64,000 nt of DNA, taken from the NCBI GenBank assembly GCA_000787465.1, contig JSYX01000010.1, positions 1 to 64,000 of the forward strand. Reading direction: 5' to 3'. The notes beneath the pieces were generated by a model, which had not been told where the DNA came from, made no database searches, and worked only from the letters and a program-made list of their open reading frames with translations. The position numbers were made by a program, and so were the translations under genes. Position 1 is the stretch's first letter; each line of letters starts with the position of its first letter. Origin of the DNA: Thermomucor indicae-seudaticae (taxonomy: Eukaryota; Mucoromycota; Mucoromycetes; Mucorales; Lichtheimiaceae). Positions 40,466 through 51,791 of this stretch are shown piece after piece.

Positions 40466-42572
40466 TTAAACACGTCCTTTTAGCTTTTTACGAATGTATT
40501 CGATCATGCCAAACTGGCCATTGGCACATAAGCCTTGAAGCTCGCATTTCAGGTTTAAATAGAGCATGGCTGCCACTTCGGCTCTACCGTAATCCCATTA
40601 AGTCGAGTTCTGGATAGAAAATTGGTGTACGCTTACAGGAACCTGTGATGGTCTTCGGACTCTCGTTGTGAATCTGTATCGAGCCAACCTTTTTCAAATT
40701 GACTATTTTCTTCTGGCGCCATGGCCTCACGTTTCTGGACCATGTTGATTGCTTTACGGCGATCAGCCGATGTCAGAGGCATAAAGCAACCTGGTGGCAA
40801 ACTAGAGACCCGAATCATCCAATAGATACCGAAGTGAATAGCAAGTGGTATAGAGAAAAGATAACGAACCACCTACCTTGACTTGTCTTTGGCGCTTAGA
40901 CCAAGAAGCTTCATTTGCGGAACCGTCAGATTGGGCGAATCGAACGCTTGTGCCTATGATGATGTCTTGTTGTAAGCATTTCCTTTCCTCTCTCTCTGCA
41001 CAAAACGAGATTTATTTACCCTGCTTCCCCATTTATAGACCGCATAGATATCGAGACCATACGGATCATAGTCCACCATGGCCCATATGGGCATCGATGG
41101 CTTCTGAGTCCACAGATACTTTATCATGTGTCGAGTTGCTATATCCTATTGAACTCGTTTAATGCGAGCCATCCAACCTTCATTTGAACTGATTTACCGG
41201 ATAACCACGACCCTATCAAAAGAAGGAGCTTGTAAAGCAAACAGTGAAAAAAGAGCATCTTGAGAGGCTTACCGTGATAAGAATGCCATTTGGGAAGGCA
41301 TACTGGAATCCCGCCGAAACAAGATGGCGGAAACTGGCTTCTTTCTCTACAACAAGGACAAAGTCTGCAAGGTTTTCGACATGTGCAATCTGAGCTACGG
41401 ATGGTATCAATACGCCCTACACAGAGATATAGAGACATTAACACACTCTCAGTCTTTCCTTGAAAAAAGGATCATCACCTGTTCATCGCTGCAGTATTCA
41501 TCATCGGTATACGTATCCGCTGCACAGTCAATCGTTTTGTTTCCCTTGAGAATGATTTTAACAGATCCATGAATAAGTCCTTTTGAGGCTGCCGTCTAGG
41601 AGAAGAAGAAATAAACACTGAGACCATGCCAGAGACTAAAGTAGAGGGAAGCACTGACCACATGAAGACTGGCACGTGGAACGTTGTAAAAGCACGACAG
41701 ATCATCGACGATCTGTTTTCCTTTCTAGTCAGTTAAGTCTTCCTTTAAACGTATCGATCTAGCCTTTTCTCACCTTATCAACTACTTTCTGATTGCCAAA
41801 CAGTGCAACGTCTCTATAATAGATATCGCGTTTTGTCACAATCACGTTGGAGGTCAAGGCTTCGTGTACGATTTCCATGACACGAAGGTAACGTGCTAAA
41901 AGCAGGATCAGTGAAATAACTGAAGCTGAAGGTATGTTATGAAAAGCCTTTCTTTACGTACCAAAAGATCGAGCAGATGAATTATTGATGAGGGAAAGAG
42001 GACGAGGTTGACGAACAAGTACTCGACTGGTTCCTTCCATGTCTTCTACATCATCTGGTTCGTCCAATAGGCGTTGCCTTTTACTATAAAGAAGTTTGCC
42101 CTAGTTAATCTTTTTCTCTCTTTCTACTTGTTGGATCGCGTTATCCTTTTTGCTTAACCTCGAGGTTACTGTTGTTTGATTTGCCAGTCCAGCAAGTTCG
42201 ACCGGTTGTCCCAAGGCCAACTTTTCTATTATTGACAGCATAGTCTCTTCAATGGCGTCAATGACCATTTGTCTTTGTATTCAATCCCGGTAAGCCTCAT
42301 ATTCTTCTTGTTCTTGCTTGAAAGCAGTTGTACTACCGTGGCTGAGGCTGTGTGCCTTTGTCTTCTTCACTTGATCTTTTGCTTCCCGTCGATCGGTCTT
42401 CTGCTGCGAGCCACGTGGCATCAAACTGTGTGTAACAACAGTCCTGGTTCGTCTGATGCTTTAGAATGTCCGGCTCCTCATGACGAAAGAATGAAAAAAA
42501 CTCGTCTGCAAGAGATCTCGTGACATCGTCTTTGTCAAAGAAGGATGACACCAATGTTTGTGACCCATCCAT
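40466..42572 (-). CDS. SPO11: SPO11 meiotic double-strand-break transesterase
   Basis: About ten exons on the minus strand, joined by hand. MDGSQTLVSSFFDKDD starts the protein; RQMVIDAIEETMLSIIEKLA and SSKRQRLLDEPDDVEDMEG follow. The winged-helix part holds RYLRVMEIVHEALTSN and the catalytic tyrosine pair in TKRDIYYRDVALFGNQKVV (near 41820), then DDLSCFYNVPRASLHV. The Toprim domain has VVEKEASFRHL (metal-binding Glu), GRGYPDIATR and AMVDYDPYGLDIYAVYKWGS (the DxD pair). The C-terminus ends EVAAMLYLNLKCELQGLCA and KKLKGRV. SPO11 is the Top6A-related enzyme that starts meiotic recombination by covalent attachment to DNA. All catalytic residues are present, implying retained meiosis. The first splice (CCACG|gtagta to acaaag|ACAAATG) is inferred from frame only. 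Confidence 0.88.
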
Positions 42573-42939
42573 GAGAAAAAGGAGAAAGAAAGAGTGACAA
42601 CAATTTTCCCTTCCGCTCTCTCTCTCATTTGCCTCTTCACAGAATACTACGCGTTCATTGTGACCTCTCTTTTATTCAAATCGATCGGTTTCGTTATACA
42701 GTCATGGACAACTATCCTAAGAAATTGCACTGGGAACAGAGAATTATTTATTCTCGTGCCAAAAGTCCGGCATGACCTAAATAGTTTGTACATAATTCCA
42801 AATGAAGTTTCCTTTCTATTATGTGTACTGTTATGGTTTTTAATTAAAGGAAGATATGTATCAGGGAAATGGAGGATGAGGCATGCATGCAAAGCGAAAA
42901 GGGGCGGGAGAGGATACCGTGGCGGGTTTCTTTAGGTGT
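42573..42939. other. Spacer between SPO11 and the CofD-family gene
   Basis: A 366-base AT-rich spacer between two minus-strand genes. It should contain the 3' UTR of the CofD-family gene and the promoter of SPO11. A 113-codon plus-strand frame in this interval has no motif. Confidence 0.4.
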
Positions 42940-44625
42940 TTACTGTACTTGTTCCGTAATTCGGCGAATGGTTTCGGAGAGGATACTTTCATCGTATATT
43001 GGGTAACCGTCTGTGCTCGATATTGAACCACTGATTTTCACACACTGAATTCCGAGGGCTACAATAGCGTCCACATCGACAGGTATTAATCCGTTCTCAA
43101 GATAGACAAGATGAGTGATAAAGGATGATGGTGGGTCGGGGACAAATTGATGATCAGGGAACGGTGGATAGTTGTGTGGTGGCGTGCCAGGCATGCTTCC
43201 GGCATAAGCAAACCCAGAAGAATTGCAAGAAGATGGAACGGTGCCGGCAAAACTGCCGCTGTCTGTGGTTGTTGTACTACTGCTGCTGCCACTGACGACT
43301 GTAGAGGCCACTGCAGAAAGCTCTGATTCTGTACATGACTGATAAAAGGCTCGTCTGGCATCTATTTTCCGACTCTGATTGAGAGCGTCTGTGATGGTCT
43401 TGATAAAGTCTAACGCGGTATAGCCACTCGTTTCGCGGTCATTAGATCCATTGAGCAGTAAGATTTTTTGCTTCAAGGAAGTAGAGTGGGCGATGGCGTT
43501 CCCGATACTGCGAAGAATGAGGCATGGCACGATGGATGTATAGAGAGATCCAATAGAATAGATCAATGTTCGTTTGCTAGAAAGCTGACTGATCACCTTC
43601 GGGTTGGGGACAGGATAGATCTCTTGGCCGTACTGATTGATGTAATAAATGCGTTCAATAGGAGACTCTAGTTTCTGTTCGACGTGTTTGGAAAAGAAAA
43701 GGTTGGAATTTCGTTCAGCTTCTGGTGAAATCGGCGATTCATCTTCGTTGCCTAACGCAAGGTGGGAAAAGGCATCGATGGGGTTGGAATGCGTCCAGCG
43801 GCAACCTGGCGTTACCGGTCGTCGGCTTCCGTTGGCTGGTGCTGGTGGAGGATGTGATATTTCATTTTGTCCTGCAAGGGTTGTTCCGTTGGCCAATTGG
43901 GCAGCAATGGTGGCTGTATGATTGGTGTTGATGACTGGGACAACGGCGGTAAGCTCTGATATACCAGTGATGGCCTTGAATAGGAATAGAGCGGCTTCGA
44001 GTGATCCAAAGAATAAGCGTGCACCGGTCAAGAAGAAGTTTCCGATGCTGCCATTACGGAAGTTGAACCGCTTATGCGCTCGTTTCAGAACCTCGCAATG
44101 AAAGCTTGTCAAGAATCCACGGATCGTCTCTCTTTTCTCAGTGGGGATTGGAGCCCAAAGCCTAATGTAGCAAACAAGGACTATTCAGTCACGAGGCCAC
44201 TGAAAAGGTGAGGTTTCCACATACTGATGTCGGCCTTCCACAATGGCTGTCCATTCTTCCTTGACCTCTTGTTCCGAAGCATCGGCAGGCAGCCGGTAGC
44301 TCAGCAACTGTTTAATGGCTAATCTTTCAGGAGTCCGCCCAGTCTCGACAATGTCGATCAAACGAGTAAGTCGTGATCGCAAATCTCCAATGCTTGGACC
44401 TCCAAGAACACGCAGAAGCTCGCTCTGTTAGAGGCCAGGTTAAGCCGCTCTGCGATGGAGTTGCTCTTCGGAGAGTTTAACCACTATATTTACCGATGAG
44501 CCTCCATTGTCGGAAATGCCCAACACATAGCAAACATCGTTGGCGACGGAGTCGTGGAAAGCACGAGCAATATGGTTACAGGCCGTACCGCCCGAGAAGA
44601 TAATAAAAGATGCACCGTTGGTCAT
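42940..44625 (-). CDS. CofD/YvcK (UPF0052)-family protein
   Basis: Three exons on the minus strand. The first has FSGGTACNHIARAF and YVLGISDNGGSS, the Rossmann-like nucleotide-sugar or phosphate-binding start of the family. The second has GGPSIGDLRSRLTRLI. The third, 390 codons open, has FNFRNGSIGNFFLTGARLFF, AVVPVINTNHTATIAAQL, an inserted Ser/Pro-rich loop, IYSIGSLYTSIVPCLILRSI and a Thr/Ser-rich insert before VDVDAIVALGIQCVKI. The bacterial relatives are CofD (2-phospho-L-lactate transferase) and YvcK (UDP-sugar-binding gluconeogenesis regulator). Fungi have uncharacterised homologues such as yeast YNL011C. I infer a cytosolic nucleotide-sugar-binding protein; the real reaction is unknown. 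The long inserts are eukaryotic additions. Confidence 0.82.
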
Positions 44626-44781
44626 TGGTGTAGTAGTAAAAAGTAGAAGGGGGGCTTGTTTCCAGGTCGTCCCATGTACGTTTGGTCTATAAGCACAGGC
44701 GGTTCGGAGATCTCAAAATGCCACTCGAAGGCCTTATCTTGAACTGATAAGCGGCCTTGACGACCAATGGAATTGCTAATT

Positions 44782-44803
44782 TATTGATTGATTGATTGAT
44801 TGA
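44782..44803. repeat. (TTGA)n microsatellite
   Basis: Five tandem copies of a 4-base unit (ATTG/TTGA) can be read directly. It lies upstream of the CofD-family gene, outside any coding region. Confidence 0.9.
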
Positions 44804-45226
44804 TGAAAAAATTCCAGACGGAAATTTTCAATGCGGGGTCCAATTCCCTTCCCCCGCGAAAGTCTCCATTTTTTTGCGCTGACTCTTGCGTCGTTCAAAT
44901 CCCCGAGCTCTTGCATAGCGACGCTCTAAAGCTTGCAGTAATCGACACTAAAAAACACACAGCAACCTTCAGAATGGTGCTGCTCCCATTTCTTTTATCC
45001 ATTGTACACTTATGAGCACGGAAGTGGAATGGATGGTGATTGGCATTGTATGTATGCGGGGTTCAATGTACTGGACAAAGTAACTGGTCTGGTTGAAGAG
45101 GAAAAACGCCGAATGTCGAAACATCCTACGGTCTTGATATTAACAGACGAGCGATGACAGAACCGACATAATGAGCGCAGTCGGGGTAGCATTTGGAACG
45201 TCACGTAGAGCAAATGTAGTGACTAT

Positions 45227-45424
45227 TCAACGACGCTTTGTCGGGCATGCTGACTGCTTACGGTCGCTGGGCAGTCTCTTTATTGGCGCATTTCTTTCAG
45301 CGCTTTCGAAACAGGGCAGCAAATCCATGGCGATGTCGTTGTCCGCGTTGAGCTTGTTGGCCACATTCATGAGATCCTCGATGGCGGCGTCGTCGTCGCT
45401 GGAGCTGTTTGAGGGTGCTCTCAA
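45227..45424 (-). other. Short GC-richer reading frame of unknown origin
   Basis: This minus-strand frame of about 65 codons has no ATG at its start. It translates to an acidic helix (IEDLMNVANKLNADNDIAMD) ending in a basic tail (KQSACPTKRR). Its codon use is more GC-rich than the surroundings, which hints at real or once-real coding sequence. I found no upstream exon with a start codon and no family match. It could be the last exon of a small gene or a fragment of a duplicated one. Confidence 0.25.
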
Positions 45425-46136
45425 GCACGCAAGTCAACGTCGTCTTTTACCTGTATTGGCAGGTATATTTGAGTCACCGCCGTAGCAATTCCGAAACAAG
45501 TGTAACCTGAGCGTCCCCAAGATAACTTCCAATAAAGGAAGGAAGCGAGAGACGACCCACCCGTCGTCTCTCCACGCTTTTACATTTATCATTAGCTTCT
45601 TTCAGGCCCCAAAGAATTACTTTGGATCAAAGCGAACTCTGGTTTGCTTGTCTAAGATATGACCAGTAAGAACGATATAAATCCGCCATTTTATTGGCAT
45701 TGTTTTCAACTTTTTCGATGATTCCTTTACCAATGGGTAACAATCACCAGCATTCCTTTAAATTTCCGCCCCTTCAAACATCGTTTTTCTCTCTATTTCT
45801 CGAGCAAATAAGGGCTCATCACGTCTACAGTCATCAAATGACACACCCTAATGTTTGTATAGAAAGAGACAAGTCAAACACCAAACCTGAAAGCGGAAGA
45901 GCTCCGAGTGTTAACCACTGGCCCAGCACATGAACCCGGACACTCTCTGCTTACTATCGGCAAACCGCAGTCTTTAACTATATTCTGGAATATATTGGTA
46001 TTTACTATCTCATCATTGAGCATTTTCTCTGAATGGAGCTGCAACCTCTTATGCCCCTGGGTGAAGCAAAATTGGGCTTAGTGGTCTGTCTTAACAGTAT
46101 TATTCTGACTTGACTTTTCTTCGAAATTGTTGTATA

Positions 46137-46220
46137 CAGTGGCCCCTGTTTAGTCCCTCCTCGGGTCCCTTATCGAAGATGAAATAACTGAGGGGTGAAT
46201 TTGAACGGTGGGGACCGCTG
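46137..46220. mobile_element. 84-bp TA-flanked inverted-repeat element (Tc1/pogo-type remnant)
   Basis: The left end reads CAGTGGCCCCTGTTTAGTCC. The right end on the opposite strand reads CAGCGGTCCCCACCGTT. Both ends are flanked by TA (46135-46136 and 46221-46222), as expected for Tc1/mariner/pogo insertion. CAGTGG-type termini are common in pogo/Tigger elements. The inverted repeats are imperfect beyond about 14 bases, and there is no coding capacity, so this is a very short deletion derivative at best. Confidence 0.45.
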
Positions 46221-46222
46221 TA

Positions 46223-48329
46223 TGTTATGTAGCCAAAAGACGGTTCAGATACGCCAAGAATGACGCGAAACAGTCAAATTGTATAAAATTATGACTGATA
46301 TCGTCAGATCGTATAAAATGGACCAGAAAAGCTCGTTTTTGACTTCTTTCTGTTACTTTTTCATCTTTTCTTAAAGACACTCTACCTTTCATCTTATGTA
46401 TTGCGTAATCAAATTTGGTGGCGTAAGCAAAGAATCAGGGTCGGGAGATTTCACATTGTGCCTCCCCAATACCTTTCTTCCCACTCTACATTGTAAGTTG
46501 TTGTTTCAGTTAAAACTTGCACCGTAACGTTCATCGTTAGAGCAGTGGTCAAGGATTGCAGTTGCTTATTCCCAAGGAACCGTCTTGGTGAAGATTTGTT
46601 GACGTGAAAGTCATTTTCTTGCGACAATGGGACGAACATGATCGAGCGCTTTCGAAGCCCTGTGAAGTCCGGGTGGAACGACCCTCCTGGAAGCTCAGTC
46701 GGCGCTCCCAGTGCCTGTGACAGTAGCTGCTAGCTCATGTGCGAGATAGCGGTGTTTCAGGGTTTGAAATGTCTTTGCACACTATTTGTTTGCATTCGCC
46801 AATCCTCAGTTAAATATCTCGAAACGATGCACATGACGGTGACATTAACGTGGCTCTTCCAAAAGATGATAAAACTTATCTTGTATATCAAGTCAAAGAC
46901 GCAACGTCAACAATGACACGATCGTGACCAGCGTATGCACAACGTTTAGCACGACTTAAGAAGGGACCTTGGCTTTTTATTTCGGTCACTCCGGGGCAGG
47001 TAGGCACATGAGTCTCGAAACAGAAGGAGACTGGTTGCTTAACAATGCCAAACCTTTAACTGAAAGAGAAAGATCGAGGAGGTACTCACTGCTTCGAGCA
47101 GGTGAGTTTATAGAAGCTTTAACAGATATGCAGCTTACCAGCCACTCAGAGGCAGAACGGAACCAGCACATGCGCAGTAGCAATCCTCCAGTCAAAGGAT
47201 TGAGCGCTGTTGCGGCATCGCCCACTACAGCCCTGATACGGCCCCATACATCCCTTTGTTGAGAAGTTCGAGGAATCCCAACACCAAGCGGCCCGCCTGG
47301 AACTAGTACTACCCGCGCAGATTTTGTCCATAAGGTCGTCACAACCCCTGCAAATTTACGCAGGTTCTTAGATCGTACACAAATAAGAGATCGGAAATTT
47401 TTATAATACGTCATCATTTATTTCTTGATGCGCTCTTTTCCACCTTGTCACCCCTGATGACCTATTATCCGGCGCAAATAATCACATCAAAGCCGTCCTA
47501 AGGCGTCTTCTGCTAATGTTTTGAGGACTTTGATGCATACAATGCCAATTAGCAACCACTCCACTTCTATGCTCATAGTTATACAATGAATAAAAATGGG
47601 AGTGACACCGTTCCTAGTGTTGCCTTCTTTTTCTTTGACTTGGTCGCTGCAAACTTGGGATTGTCGCCGTATAAAAGCCCTTTTCTCATGAGGGCAAATA
47701 ATTTGAACAAACAACGCAAAGTAAAATCAAGAGTTAGCGCAAATTGGTCTAACAGCCTAGCGCCAAAAAAGTTCCACAAAAGCCAATTGCAAGGAAAAAT
47801 CTAGTAATCTGCGATTTCGGAAAAAAGCAACATCTAGCTTTTTGAAACAGGCAGCCGTCAGTGCCTGACAGAATTTATATACATGCCGGAAAAATTCCCG
47901 AAATATTCCTATGGGAAACCCACAGAAATTCACCGCGAACTACCCTGGGAAAATGACTTGGAAACCCACCAATCTGTCTCAATTGGCTGTTGCGGATACT
48001 GACAAATCGACCAATGTTCATGCAATCCATATGTAAACCCTTATATGAGACTTCTATCGATCGTTTCAAACCCGGCGACTATTGTTATTTTGCATCGCTT
48101 GGCCTTTTAACTATCTAGTTCGATACTTGCATAAACTCCCCCATCCAAAAAATTTACATACGGTTACACACATTTTCGCTGACTGCAGATATCATTCGAT
48201 TTTTTTAATCTCGGAATACTCATGAACATGCATCAGCTATGACATCTATATTACCATCATCGGAAGAGAATATCGTATACATTCAATTAATTAAACTATC
48301 AGAGATTGTACAAAAAGTATTAATAGAGA
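46223..48329. other. Gene-poor region between element remnants
   Basis: About 2.1 kb without a supported gene. A minus-strand open frame of 143 codons (46986-47417) has alternative frames of equal quality and no motif, so I do not call it. The sequence at about 47880-47960 contains several GGAAA/TTCCC-type inverted pieces that may be an old repeat. Confidence 0.35.
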
Positions 48330-48960
48330 GTATGATCCCCACGAGCCTTTATGACTGCACGGCGTCTATCGCGCATGCTGTTGACAAGCTTCTCACAGAC
48401 GGAAGAAGAAACATTTACCCACTGACTCCAGAGCGGGGACCAACTCCTCCTTCGTTTTGATTATGTGTCTTCTCGTCTTGGTTCGTCGCTCTATTTCATC
48501 GCAAAGGTGCTCCATGCGGTTTAGGTTGGAACTTTGCGCAGGCCACCAAACGATCGTGGGGATGCCCATTTGGCGCTCCCACCACGTCACTGAACTGCCA
48601 GTGGAGCAGCTGACACCGTCTTCTTTAAGCAAGAACTCTACCCCTGATTTGATCGCACCAAGATTTTGGAGGAAAAGGGTAGAGATCCTTGGACAATACA
48701 TTGACGTATCCGTCTTGGTCCAAGGTGCCATCAACAGTAGTCATCGGGTCCACTCCGGAAGCTGCGAAGCAACTCAGATCATTGCTGACCCGACTTCCAT
48801 GGCTTATCACATAGATAAATATGCACTCATTCCTCAACAAACAATGTCTTCCATGAGCTCTGAACAGTCGACTATGGTTACCGAGGAAAGACAGACGTAG
48901 AAGAAGCGCCCTCTGCGGTGTGGAATGCAGATCACTGGTCATTATTCTCTGGATGACAGC
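48330..48960 (-). pseudogene. Tc1-like (DD34E) transposase fossil
   Basis: Minus-strand frames carry Tc1/mariner transposase motifs. In order: MTTVDGTLDQDGYVNVL, then (new frame) FLLKEDGVSCSTGSSVTWWE, IPTIVWWPAQSSNLNRMEH and TKEELVPALE, then (another frame) EKLVNSMRDRRRAVIKARG. The usual WPAQSPDLNPIEHLWDE box is altered to SSNLNRMEHLCDE, and the first catalytic block near 48930 contains a stop. At least two frameshifts (near 48670 and 48425) separate the pieces, so the gene cannot make transposase. I could not define terminal inverted repeats. Confidence 0.8.
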
Positions 48961-49352
48961 GACAACTCCGGTACCATCGCAACGATTTCCTTATCGTGCT
49001 TTTAAGCGCCAGTGTATGAGGGTAAGGACTTGAAGGCTAGTTAAGGCTCCAGCTTATCGACCTGCTAAGAAGACGCCTTCAATACCTAAAGAAGAGATAT
49101 GTTTATCACTTTTCTGGCCCATGTAACTGATCACTATATCCAGCAGGCCACTGTACCTGCCTGGTGACAGTCCAAAATCGGAAAAGGGATTATTCGTCTT
49201 TCTCTCAATGTACAGACAGTCCGCAAAATGCATTGGTTGAATGAATGTTCAAGAACGCAAAAGCATACGACGCATAAAGCAAAAGGACCTTCTTTCACAC
49301 GCAAGCAAACACCTTTTTATGCAAGTAGACACATAATCTATTTGAAGTATTT
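48961..49352. other. Spacer between transposase fossil and Twinkle gene
   Basis: About 390 bases. It probably contains the 3' UTR of the minus-strand Twinkle gene and the 5' end of the old Tc1 element. No reading frame with a motif was found. Confidence 0.35.
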
Positions 49353-51670
49353 CTATTTCCTTCGCGCAACTGTATTATATGAAGGTCGTCTCATAGTAGA
49401 CGCTTCACGCTCGATCTCTGCCTGTAAGTCTGATAGCTCGTCTGCAGTAAAAGGACGAATCTGTGCGGTAAAGGGAACAATGAGTTTTACTGCTGGTTCA
49501 CAATTATGCCTTGTAACTTTTACCTTTAACGATTTATCGTTAAACTTGTAAGGTATGGAGCCAAGAGTACCGTCAAATCTATGGGCTAATGTTATAATCA
49601 CGAACCTTTTTTTCCCGATTACATGTGTTTCCAGCACTAACCTGTTTTTCTTTACGTCCAAATATCGAGTACCGCCAATATTGTCACCTTTTTGGATAAT
49701 GATGACATTATCTGCTTCTTGGGTTACTTTTGCGCTGCCGAACACCGAGTTTATGTCCAAAACATCACCAGGGTCCTTTCTTGGATGCACAACAAGCGAC
49801 ACATGAACATCCTGTTGTGTTGCAAACTTTCGCAGCTCTGCCACGGCATCATCTTGCAATTCCCAGCGGTCTAAGTGTGATCGACCTTGTTGCGATAACA
49901 TAAACTGGAGATTATCCAGGATTATATGGCGAACATCGTAGGCCTGAACTGCGTGGTGACATGCTTTCAACACATCTCTGATGGATGTGCTGCTGAAGAA
50001 CTTGAGAAAGTATAAAGGAAGCTGATTGGATAGAGAGAGAAAGCATATTGGTAACAAGCCTTTGCAAAATTAGTTAGAAGTACCTGCTCAAATTTGTCGG
50101 CCCAAGCGTCGAATTCGCGCGGACATTCACTGAGGTCCTTGCCAGCAAATTGACAGAGCATCTTTTTGGCCAAACGCTTGTTCATAATCTCAAAGGACCC
50201 CCAAAGCGTCGGCACTCCGCTTTTGCAATAATCAAGACTGAGCTGACTGATGATCGTTGTTTTGCCAATACCCGTTGGCCCCGTCAAGATTGTCAATTCA
50301 CCAGGTCGGTGCCCTTTAAGGATCTTGTTTAACGCCGGGATATCTTTCGACTGTACACCCTGTGTCTGTTCAGGGTTTAGTATTTCGCGGTAAACTTCCT
50401 CTCTGAGATCATGGAAGTCAAGAATTTCATCATGCCGAAGCTTTTTCGCCGTCTTTAATATCTGCTTAAGATCCTTGCCTTGCAACCACGCCTCAAGTGC
50501 ACTTTTTGGTCCCTTACGGTCTCCTTGCCGTGTGCGGACCAATAAGCATCGCCCTATGCCAAGCCTTTGAGCGAATCGGTCGGCAGCCAGCTGTCCATCC
50601 ACATCGTCATCAAGCCACAAGTATATCCGCAAGAACCGTCCAAGAAGTGGTAAGACTGATTCTTGAAGTTGATAGTTTGGCGTTGGAATTGAAAAGCTCG
50701 GTATCCCGGTGGCCTCGTAAGCTGCCATAGCATCGAGTTCTCGTCGCGTTATAATAACTGTATCGGCTTCTGATGGGGCCGTATGATAGCCGAATAACCC
50801 TGCCGACCCTGCTTCGTTTGCCGCCGGCGGATCGAAAAGCAAAACATCATTTGGGTTAGCGATCGCGCATGCTTTGATGCGTACAGTCTCCACTTTAAAT
50901 TCGTACTGTGCGCTTCCTTTTTTGTTTTCAGTGCCGGAATAGGTCAATGTCGTCTGTGGAAATGTTAAGCAAGGCTTTTCCAAATGTTCCATTGTATCAG
51001 CACCCTCTTGCGCCGCTTTAAGGTATTCGTTTGGATCAGTGTAGCGTCCGAGTCCAACCTTGTACAACCGAAGAGTTCCTTCTTTCAGCTTGAATCGGCT
51101 CTGCAAGTCCTCGACGATTGCAGTTTCCTGAAATAGCCTATCTGGGTATTGTTCAATCTCTTCGACAGGCCGAGAGTACTTTGGGGTCGGCTTTCCGTTC
51201 AACATGTCAGCGGTCGAGTATAAAGCATAGTTGCCATTTGCCGAGCCTTCTCGGACACTCTTTATTAGGGCTTTCGAGAACTGTCTCCAACTGCCGCTAG
51301 CGCTGCAGGTTTTGCACTTATAGCTACCGTCATGGAGATCGACATAAGCTGCAAAACTTTTTTTTCTTACGCCCAAACAATGAGGGCAGTTGGTTAGAAT
51401 AACGTTCGATTTCCCGGTCGGTATCGGTCTTTGCTTGTTATTGTATAGAAACGAGATAATTTCGTCTTTAAAACTGCTGCTGTCCATGGCATGTGCCTCG
51501 GATTTCGCAGCCTGCGCTGTTCCTGACTTCGGTATCACAACGCTTGAACTCGACCGCGATGGTTTCGGGGATGGTTTCGACGTGGCAAAGGTTTGGCGTT
51601 GACAAAATGCTATTGATCCATAGGATCGTCGTGTACATGCTGTGACTAGACGTGCTCGAAGGCTGAGCAT
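49353..51670 (-). CDS. TWNK: Twinkle-type mitochondrial primase-helicase
   Basis: Exons 51670-50084, 50000-49642 and 49578-49353 give about 723 residues. The start at 51670 (MLSLRARLVTACTRRSYGSI) gives a basic, Ser/Arg-rich mitochondrial targeting sequence; an in-frame ATG at 51805 would overlap SMG8. A zinc ribbon (CPHC at about residue 92 and CKTC at about 117) precedes a Toprim-like domain (TRRELDAMAAYEATG near 312; WLDDDVDGQLAADRF near 355). The RecA-type helicase has Walker A GPTGIGKTTIISQL (near 465), LWGSFEIMNKRLAKKMLCQF, HIILDNLQFML, VVHPRK and FGSAKVTQEADNVIIIQ. It unwinds mtDNA ahead of the replicative polymerase. The 63-nt second intron (49579-49641) is in frame and stop-free; removing it restores KNRFDG, as in human Twinkle. 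Confidence 0.9.
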
Positions 51671-51791
51671 GCCGAGATCGATCGAGGAACATTCAAAGGG
51701 ACGAACTTTTCCCGGGCAAAGTCCTTTCCTTTTCAGGACCCGACAGTAAATGATGAGTGTATCCAGCGCGTAAGGTTCCGTCGCTCTGTTG
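51671..51791. promoter_or_regulatory. 121-bp bidirectional promoter, Twinkle/SMG8
   Basis: The chosen start codons of the two divergent genes are only 121 bases apart, so the same short segment should carry both core promoters and both 5' leaders. No TATA box is evident. The inference depends on the Twinkle start at 51670. Confidence 0.5.

Larger units (their letters stand above)
44626..46134. other. Gene-poor spacer with ATTG microsatellite
   Basis: Around 1.5 kb. It contains the CofD-gene promoter, an (ATTG) tandem repeat at about 44782-44803, and a GC-richer minus-strand stretch at 45227-45424 listed separately. Other frames are short and lack motifs. Confidence 0.35.

Noticed and set aside
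46986..47417. 143-codon minus-strand open frame
   Set aside because: No ATG-to-motif evidence, no splice partners, and the opposite strand is equally open.
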